Made by a program: the position numbers and the translations under genes. DNA of 19,632 nucleotides from Roseiarcus sp963755075 (GTDB lineage Bacteria > Pseudomonadota > Alphaproteobacteria > Rhizobiales > Beijerinckiaceae): positions 1 to 19,632 of the forward strand of contig CAVWKL010000048.1 in assembly GCA_963755075.1 (NCBI GenBank). Reading direction: 5' to 3'. A model generated the notes under the pieces. It saw nothing but the letters and a program-made list of their open reading frames with translations. It was not told where the DNA came from and searched no databases. Shown in pieces: positions 14,277 to 19,632 of the stretch; positions within the stretch are counted from its first letter, which is position 1; every line of letters begins with the position of its first letter.

Positions 14277-14924
14277 ATGCTGCTTGCCGCGCCCCACGCC
14301 GTCCGCACTCTCGCCGCCGCGCTCGGCGTATGCTTGGCGCTCGTCGCGGCGGGCGCCGCGGCGGCGACCAAGCCAGAAGACAAGAAGGACGCTGCGCCCG
14401 CCGCCAAGCCGGAGCTGGTCGGCACCTACGGCGACTGGAGCGTTTTCCGGAGCCAGGCGGGCAAGAACCGCATCTGCTACGCGCTCGCCCAGCCCAAGGA
14501 CCGGGCGCCCGCCGACCTCAAGCGCGATCCCGGCTACGCCTTCATTTCCGAACGGCCGGCGGAAGGCGTTCGCAACGAGGTCTCCTTCATCATGGGCTTC
14601 GACGTCGCGGGCGGCGCGCCGGCCGCCGACGCCAAGGACGCAAAGGACGAGAAAAAGGACAAGAGGAAGGACAAGAAGGAGCCGGAGCCCGTCACCCCGA
14701 CCGCGACGATCGGCGACGCGGCCTTCGATCTCCTGCCCAAGGGCGCCGATCTCTGGGTCAAGAACGCGGCCAAGGAGAGCGAGTTGATCGCCGAGATGCG
14801 CAAAGGCGCGAAGCTGGTGATCAAGGCCGCCTCGAGGAAGGGCAACGTCACCGTCGACACCTATTCGCTCGCCGGCTTCGGTCAGGCGATCGACCGCGCG
14901 CTGAAGGATTGCCCGGGCAGCTAG
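14277..14924 (+). CDS. Invasion-associated locus B (IalB)-family secreted protein with Lys-rich insert
   Basis: 215 residues. The start ATG 14277 has GAAGGA about 10 bp upstream and begins a signal peptide (hydrophobic 11-30, cleavage probably after the Ala run near 30). The mature part follows the IalB family pattern: YGDWSVFRS (51-59), one Cys in ICYALAQPKD, then FISERP, EVSFIMGF, LWVKNA, LIAEMRKGAKLVIKA and the C-terminal VDTYSLAGFGQAIDRALKDC. A second Cys at 212 could pair with Cys67. Residues 119-136 form an unusual run rich in Lys, Asp and Glu that I do not know from typical members. IalB-family proteins are periplasmic or envelope-associated; their molecular function is poorly defined outside Bartonella. 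It lies 65 bp before another secreted-protein gene. Confidence 0.85.
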   Translation: MLLAAPHAVRTLAAALGVCLALVAAGAAAATKPEDKKDAAPAAKPELVGTYGDWSVFRSQAGKNRICYALAQPKDRAPADLKRDPGYAFISERPAEGVRNEVSFIMGFDVAGGAPAADAKDAKDEKKDKRKDKKEPEPVTPTATIGDAAFDLLPKGADLWVKNAAKESELIAEMRKGAKLVIKAASRKGNVTVDTYSLAGFGQAIDRALKDCPGS

Positions 14925-14989
14925 CGCGGCGCGGCGCCGGACCGTAAGCCCTCGCCGTCGCGAGGCGGTTCATTGGCGGAGGGCATGGC

Positions 14990-15505
14990 TTGAAACGCAT
15001 CGGTCTTGGCGCGATCCTCATCGGCGCGATGGCGATCGGGGGCGCGCACGCCGAGGACTTGGGCCCCTCGCCCAACGCCAGCGAGCGCGGCTGGATTGCC
15101 GCCTGCCTGAAGAAGAACGCCAGCATGGCGGCGGCCGAGAAGGCCTGCGTCGGCGTCGTGCTTGAGGCGTGCCTCGGCGCCAAGGACGCGCCGAAATCGA
15201 TCGAACCCTCCGATCCCAACGCCCATCCCCGCAGTTGCGCGCCGGTCGAGCAGAAGGTCTGGGACGAGTGGCTCAACCGCTGGTACGGCGAAGCGACGAA
15301 GAAGGTTCCCGCGGCGGCTGTGGATAAATTGCGCGCCGCCGAGCGCGCCTGGATCGCCTATCGCGACGCGGCCTGCGCGGTGGACGGCGCGGCGCACGGC
15401 TTTCCCCTCGGCGACGACAACGCGGCGGCTTGCCTGATGGAAGAAACCGCCCATCGCGCGCTGGAGATGCGCGACCTCGCCAACGACGACTACGACGTCC
15501 CGTAA
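14990..15505 (+). CDS. LprI-like (DUF1311) secreted protein
   Basis: 171 residues from a TTG start at 14990; the in-phase choice is supported by a GGAGGG stretch at 14978-14983 and by the signal peptide MKRIGLGAILIGAMAIGGAHA starting there. The nearby ATG at 14985 hits a stop two codons later. Cleavage is expected after AHA (residue 21). The mature protein has six Cys (39, 53, 61, 83, 129, 148) and the DUF1311/LprI signature LRAAERAWIAYRDAAC (114-129). LprI-type proteins are envelope proteins, some of which inhibit lysozyme; that activity is only a possibility here. It may be co-transcribed with the IalB-like gene upstream. Its stop is 25 bp from that of ubiG, in convergent orientation. Confidence 0.82.
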   Translation: MKRIGLGAILIGAMAIGGAHAEDLGPSPNASERGWIAACLKKNASMAAAEKACVGVVLEACLGAKDAPKSIEPSDPNAHPRSCAPVEQKVWDEWLNRWYGEATKKVPAAAVDKLRAAERAWIAYRDAACAVDGAAHGFPLGDDNAAACLMEETAHRALEMRDLANDDYDVP

Positions 15506-15530
15506 GCGGGGCGCGCGGGCGAATCCTGCT

Positions 15531-16274
15531 CTATCCTTTCCTTCCCGCCATCACATAATTCACCGCCAAATCCGGCGACAGCCGCCACTCCCCCTGCAGC
15601 GGATCGTAGCTCATCCCGCGCCTTTGCATCTCCGCCAGCCCCGCCGCGCGCAGCGCCGCCGCCAACTCGTCCGGGGTGACGAATTGCTCCCAGCGGTGGG
15701 TGCCCGCCGGCAGCCAGCGCAGCACGTATTCGGCGCCCACGATCGCCAGGGCGAAGCTCTTCAGCGTTCGGTTGAGGGTCGAGACGGCGAAGAGGCCGCC
15801 GGGCCTGATCAGCGAGGCCGCCGTCGCGACGAAGGCGGGGACATCGGCGACATGCTCGACAACCTCCATCGCCAGCACGACGTCGAACCCTGCGCCCTCG
15901 CGCGCGAGATCCTCGACCGCGCCGAGGCGATAGCTCGGCTTGGCGCCGGTCGCCTCGGCGTGCGCGCGTGCAGCGGCGATCGCATTCGCCGCGGGATCGA
16001 GGCCGATGACCTCGGCGCCGAGGCGCGACAGGGGTTCGGACAGGAGCCCGGCGCCGCAGCCGATGTCGAGCATGCTCAATCCGGCGAGCGGCGGCGCGTC
16101 CCCGCCGCCGGCATGGCGGAAATGGCGGGCGACCGTGTCGCGGACCCAGGCGATGCGGGTCGGATTCAGCCGGTGCAGCGGCGCCATCGGACCCTCGGGG
16201 TCCCACCAATCCGCCTCCAGCGCGTCGAAACGCGCGACCTCCCAAGGGATGACGCTTCGGCTGGCGGGCCCCAT
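15531..16274 (-). CDS. ubiG: Ubiquinone biosynthesis O-methyltransferase (bifunctional 2-polyprenyl-6-hydroxyphenol methylase/3-demethylubiquinol 3-O-methyltransferase)
   Basis: 247 residues, the normal UbiG size. The N-terminal signature FDALEADWWDPEGPMAPLH and LNPTRIAWV (16-44) is specific for UbiG. SAM motif I is MLDIGCGAGLLSEPLSRLGA (68-87), followed by VIGLDPAA, FDVVLAMEVVEHV, LIRPGGLFAVSTLNRT and the C-terminal SYDPLQGEWRLSPDLAVNYV. It performs both O-methylation steps in ubiquinone synthesis, using SAM, at the inner membrane. The start at 16272-16274 (MGPASRSVIP) has GGGGAAC about seven bases upstream; a longer frame would run into lysC. It diverges from lysC, an arrangement I recall as common in Hyphomicrobiales. 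Confidence 0.95.
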   Translation of the reverse strand: MGPASRSVIPWEVARFDALEADWWDPEGPMAPLHRLNPTRIAWVRDTVARHFRHAGGGDAPPLAGLSMLDIGCGAGLLSEPLSRLGAEVIGLDPAANAIAAARAHAEATGAKPSYRLGAVEDLAREGAGFDVVLAMEVVEHVADVPAFVATAASLIRPGGLFAVSTLNRTLKSFALAIVGAEYVLRWLPAGTHRWEQFVTPDELAAALRAAGLAEMQRRGMSYDPLQGEWRLSPDLAVNYVMAGRKG

Positions 16275-16301
16275 GCAAAGTTCCCCAAACGGCGGCAGGC
16301 G

Positions 16302-16330
16302 TTGACCGCCCCCGGAAGCGCCTTTATACG
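16302..16330 (+). promoter_or_regulatory. Promoter of lysC, sigma70-type
   Basis: TTGACC (16302-16307), a 17-bp spacer and TATACG (16325-16330) make a good housekeeping-type promoter, with a leader of about 50 nt before the lysC start codon. It lies between ubiG and lysC. Confidence 0.65.
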
Positions 16331-16344
16331 CGCGCCTCATTGGC

Positions 16345-16380
16345 GGCGCGAGCCGCGCCCTTCCTTTCCGCGAGCGGAAA
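16345..16380 (+). promoter_or_regulatory. Two small hairpins in the lysC leader
   Basis: GGCGCG-AGC-CGCGCC (16345-16359) and TTTCCGC-GA-GCGGAAA (16365-16380) are perfect inverted repeats. The second ends five bases before the ATG and covers the place where a ribosome-binding site should lie. It could affect translation of lysC, but there is no conserved lysine-riboswitch sequence and this may be chance in GC-rich DNA. Confidence 0.35.
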
Positions 16381-16385
16381 TTTTC

Positions 16386-17626
16386 ATGTCGCGTCTGGTG
16401 ATGAAGTTTGGCGGCACTTCGGTCGCCGATGTCGGCCGCATCCGCAACGTCGCGCGCCACGTCCAACGCGAGGTCGAGGCGGGCCACGAGGTCGCGGTCG
16501 TCGTTTCGGCGATGGCGGGCAAAACCAACGAGCTCGTCGCCTGGTGTCGCGAGGCGGCGCCGGCCTACGACGCCGCCGAATACGACGCGGTGGTGGCCTC
16601 GGGCGAACTCGTCACTGCCGGCCTGCTGGCGATTGTGCTGAAGGCGATGGGGCTGAAGGCGCGTTCGTGGCAGGGCTGGCAGATTCCGCTTCGCACCGAC
16701 GAGGCGCACGGGGCGGCGCGCATCGACGGCATCGACGGCGAGGCGATCCTTGACGGGCTTTGCGCTAGGCGAGGTCGCGGTGGTCGCCGGCTTCCAGGGG
16801 ATTCACACGCCGAGACGGGCGCGTGACGACGCTCGGGCGCGGCGGCTCCGACACTTCGGCGGTGGCGCTCGCCGCCGCGCTCCACGCCGACCGCTGCGAC
16901 ATCTACACCGACGTCGACGGCGTCTACACCACCGATCCGCGCGTGGTGCCCAAGGCGCGTCGCCTTGACAAAGTGTCGTTCGAGGAAATGCTGGAGATGG
17001 CCTCGCTCGGCGCCAAGGTGTTGCAGGTGCGCTCGGTCGAAGTGGCGATGGTGCATAGGGTCAGGCTCTATGTGCGTTCGTCCTTCGACGATCCCGCCGA
17101 TCCGAAACTGGGCACGTTGATTTGCGAGGAGGAGGACATCGTGGAGCAGCAGGTGGTGACCGGCATCGCCTTTTCGCGCGACGAAGCGCAAATCACCCTG
17201 CGCAATGTCGCCGACAAGCCCGGCGTCGCGGCGGCGATTTTTCTTCCGCTGGCTGAGGCCAGCATCAACGTCGACATGATTATCCAGGTCGTCTCCGACG
17301 ACACCACGACGACCGATATCACCTTTACCGTGCCGAGCTCCGAATTCGACCGGGCCAAGGCGATCCTCGATGAGCGCCGCGAGGCGATCGGCTATTCGGC
17401 GGTCCACGGCGCGCCCGACGTGGTCAAGATCTCCGCCATCGGCATCGGCATGCGCAGCCATTCGGGCGTCGCCGCGCGCGCCTTCAAGGCGCTCGCCGAC
17501 AAGGGCGTCAATATCCGCGCCATCACCACGTCGGAGATCAAGTTCTCCATGCTGATCGACGAAGCCTATACCGAACTCGCGGTGCGCACGCTGCACACGC
17601 TCTATGGGCTCGACGTCAAGGCGTAG
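16386..17626 (+). CDS. lysC: Aspartate kinase, split by two single-base insertions
   Basis: About 412 residues once repaired, a normal LysC. The kinase domain starts LVMKFGGTSVADVGRIRNVA (4-23) and includes VVSAMAGKTNELV and VVASGELVTAGLL. Near 16755-16757 the frame breaks; removing one G of GGG gives IDGEAILDGFALGEVAVVAG. A second extra base near 16813-16816 breaks it again; removal gives GFQGIHTP, then DGRVTTLGRGGSDTSAVALA. The rest (from about 16818) is intact, with YTDVDGVYTTDPRVVPKARR and two C-terminal ACT domains (about 260-412, with NVDMIIQVVSDD and INIRAITTSEIKFS-type segments) that normally bind lysine and threonine as feedback inhibitors. It makes aspartyl phosphate, the first step to lysine, threonine, methionine and diaminopimelate. 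Confidence 0.93.
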
Positions 17627-17639
17627 GAGTAGGTCGGCA

Positions 17640-18155
17640 GTGGAACCTCACCTGGCTCTGAGAGAGGACATCCGACGTTTGGCCGAGCAGGAACGCCTGC
17701 TCGTTTTCTCCCGATTCGGCCCCGAAGAGGCCTGGGAGCTGGGCCTTGCCGTGCGTGAGATCGGCCTGGCGCGGGGCGCGCCGATCGCCATCGACGTTTC
17801 GCTGCGCGACCGGACGCTTTTTCATTGCGCCTTGCCGGGAAGCATCACGGACAACGCCGAGTGGATCCGGCGCAAGCGCAACACCGTGCTTCGCTTGTGG
17901 CGCTCCTCCTACGCGGTCGGGCGCGCGTTGGCGCTGTCAGGCGAATCCCAAGAAGCGGCGCACAATTTGCCTCGCGCCGACTATGCCGTGCATGGGGGCG
18001 GCTTTCCGCTTCTGCTGCATGGCGCGGGATGCATCGGAGCCGTCACCGTCTCGGGCCTGCCGCAGCGCGACGATCACATTGTTGTGGCGGACGGTCTGGC
18101 GGCGATTTTGAAGATCGACCTGTCGGCCTGCCGGCTGGCGGCCGAGCCGGCGTAG
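17640..18155 (+). CDS. UPF0303 / heme-degrading-domain (HbpS-like) protein
   Basis: 171 residues from GTG 17640, with AGGAG about 10 bp upstream (17625-17629), so it starts 13 bp after lysC and is probably in the same transcript. Motifs include FSRFGPEEAWELGLAVREIG, IAIDVSLRDRTLFHCALPG, NAEWIRRKRNTVLRLWRSSY, and the C-terminal HGGGFPLLLHGAGCIGAVTV and LPQRDDHIVVADGLA. This order is characteristic of the UPF0303 family, built on the HbpS/GlcG-like fold. Some HbpS-like proteins bind or degrade haem, but many family members are uncharacterised and this function is only a possibility. No membrane segment or signal peptide is seen. Confidence 0.88.
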   Translation: MEPHLALREDIRRLAEQERLLVFSRFGPEEAWELGLAVREIGLARGAPIAIDVSLRDRTLFHCALPGSITDNAEWIRRKRNTVLRLWRSSYAVGRALALSGESQEAAHNLPRADYAVHGGGFPLLLHGAGCIGAVTVSGLPQRDDHIVVADGLAAILKIDLSACRLAAEPA

Positions 18156-18363
18156 CGTTCAGGGCGCCTCAGTCGCCGAAATTCATAGACGATCGCAATT
18201 GCGGCCCTCCCGTCGCCGATGGCGGCGGATGTGGGCGAAGCTTGGACCCTGGCCGGGCCATCCATCCGCTTGTCCGGGCGGCCTTCAACGGCCCGCCGGG
18301 TTTAAGCGGCGGCGACATCGTGCTATGCGAGCGGCGCGACCGCATCGCTCCGAGCCGAAATCC
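18156..18363. other. 208-bp spacer before proA
   Basis: No gene is supported here. It holds short GC-rich inverted repeats such as CCGCC/GGCGG around 18293-18312 and no U-run, so a terminator is not evident. The proA promoter was not located. Confidence 0.4.
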
Positions 18364-19632
18364 ATGACCAAGGCCCTCATCTCAGGCGAAATCGCCCAAG
18401 ACGCCCGCCCCGAAGACGTGCGCGCCGCGATGCGCGCGATCGGTGCGGCGGCGCGCGCGGCGGCGCGCGCCATCGCCAACGCGCCGGCGGCGGCCAAGGC
18501 CAAGGCGATTTTCGCCGCCGCGCGCATCTTGCGCCAAAGTGCGGCGGAGCTTCTCGCCGCCAACGGGCGCGATCTCGCCGAGGCGCGCGCCAAGGGCCTC
18601 GCCCCCGCCTTTCTCGACCGACTGGCGCTCGACCCCAAGCGCATCGAGGCGATGGCGCGCGGCCTCGAGGACGTCGCCGCCCTGCCCGATCCGGTCGGGC
18701 GCGTGCTCGCCGTCTTCGAGCGGCCGAACGGCCTCAAGATCGAGCGCGTGGCGACGCCGCTCGGCGTCGTCGGCGTCATCTACGAGAGCCGGCCGAACGT
18801 CACCGCCGACGCCGGCGCGCTGTGCCTGAAGAGCGGCAACGCTGTGGTGTTGCGCGGCGGCTCCGACAGCTTCCACTCCTCGGCGGCGATCCACGCCTGC
18901 CTCGTCGCCGGGCTCGCCGAGGCGGGCCTGCCCGAAGCGGCGATCGCGCGCGCGCCGTTCGCCGCGCGCGAGGCGGTCGGCGAGATGCTCGAGGGCCTCG
19001 GCGGCGCGCTCGACGTGATCGTGCCGCGCGGCGGCAAGAGCCTCGTCGAGCGCGTGCAGCGCGAGGCGCGCGTGCCGGTGTTCGCCCATCTCGAAGGCGT
19101 CGTCCATGTCTATGTCGACCGGGCGGCCGATCTCGACAAGGCGATCAAGATCGTCGTCAATGCCAAGATGCGGCGCACCGGCGTCTGCGGCGCCGCCGAG
19201 ACGCTGCTGGTCGATCGCGCCGCCGCGCCGACGCCTGCTCGAGCCGCTGATCGAGGCGCTGATCGACGGCGGGCTGCGCGGTGCGCGGCGACGCGGCGGC
19301 GCAAGAGGCCGACGCGCGCGTGACGCGCGGCGAGCGAAGAGGACTGGCGCGCCGAATATCTCGACGCGATCATCGCCGTCGGGGTCGTCGACAGCCTCGA
19401 GGCGGCGATCGACCACATCGAGACCTACGGCTCGCATCACACCGACTGCATCGTCACCGAGGACAAGGCCGCCGCGGAGCGTTCCTGAGGCGAGGTCAAC
19501 TCGGCGATCGTCCTGCACAACGCCTCGACCCAGTTCGCCGACGGCGGCGAGTTCGGCTTCGGCGCGGAAATCGGCATCGCCACCGGCCGCATGCACGCGC
19601 GCGGGCCGGTCGGCGTCGAGCAGCTGTGCACG
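18364..19632 (+). CDS. proA: Gamma-glutamyl phosphate reductase (partial at window end, several indels)
   Basis: Starts at ATG 18364 (MTKALISGEIAQD) and is cut by the window edge near the C-terminus. The protein is intact to about residue 287: ATPLGVVGVIYESRPNVTAD, GNAVVLRGGSDSF, VPRGGKSLVERVQ, then RRTGVCGAAETLLVD with nucleophile Cys275. Further on the frame shifts repeatedly. Extra bases are likely at 19234-19235 (C), 19271-19273 (G) and 19329-19330 (G). A base is missing near 19482-19483 (T) and one is extra near 19489-19490 (G), which together create the apparent TGA at 19486-19488. Repaired, it reads LLEPLIEALIDGGC, EEDWRAEYLDAIIAV, ETYGSHHTDCIVTED and NASTQFADGGEFGFGAEIGI, as in ProA. 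It reduces gamma-glutamyl phosphate to glutamate-5-semialdehyde for proline. ProB is not in the window. Confidence 0.93.

Noticed and set aside
16345..16380. Lysine riboswitch before lysC
   Set aside because: The leader is only about 50 nt, far too short for the lysine riboswitch, and none of its conserved segments are visible.
16275..16709. N-terminal extension of UbiG to 392 residues
   Set aside because: The extra part is antisense to lysC and would overlap its promoter; the family N-terminus begins at the ATG at 16272-16274.

Overview
The window looks like chromosomal DNA of an alphaproteobacterium, most likely of the Hyphomicrobiales (Rhizobiales) / Beijerinckiaceae-Methylocystaceae type. 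The evidence is the very GC-rich coding sequence, the sdhCDAB order with alphaproteobacterial-type SdhC and SdhD, the divergent ubiG-lysC pair, an IalB-family secreted protein and an LprI-like protein. The species cannot be named from this sequence.

Layout. Positions 3-239 hold the 3' end of a membrane protein with a DUF4239-like ending. Positions 428-1288 (minus) encode a TIR-domain protein with one membrane segment and a Cys-containing C-terminal domain, in clearly lower-GC DNA. A broken IS3-family remnant (about 1290-1690) abuts its start codon. Next to that is an AT-rich tract of TTGGA repeats spaced about 10.5-11 bp apart (1889-1973).

Positions 1985-9618 form a divergent sugar-acid catabolic locus. 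The minus arm is a GntR/FCD regulator, a UxaA/GarD-family dehydratase, a HAD phosphatase and an AraD1/GguC-type dehydratase. The plus arm is a FAH-family 2-keto-3-deoxy-sugar-acid dehydratase (XylX-like), an aldehyde dehydrogenase of the alpha-ketoglutarate-semialdehyde type, and a PfkB sugar kinase. Together they suggest a non-phosphorylative (Weimberg-like) route from sugar acids to 2-oxoglutarate. No transporter, sugar dehydrogenase or lactonase lies in the window. The complete succinate dehydrogenase operon sdhCDAB (9717-13203) follows directly, so the locus is placed next to the TCA enzyme that acts downstream of 2-oxoglutarate.

Positions 13172-18155 carry a GNAT acetyltransferase (minus), a 439-bp spacer, an IalB-like secreted protein, an LprI-like secreted protein, ubiG (minus), lysC (plus, with a good sigma70-type promoter) and a UPF0303 heme-degrading-domain protein. 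The window ends inside proA.

Sequence quality is an issue. The aldehyde dehydrogenase, lysC and proA, which are otherwise well conserved, and the transposase remnant contain single-base indels, mostly in runs of 2-4 identical bases. Correcting them restores family-typical proteins. I read the indels in the three enzymes as probable sequencing or assembly errors rather than true pseudogenes, but this cannot be proven from the sequence alone. I saw no tRNA, rRNA or CRISPR array.
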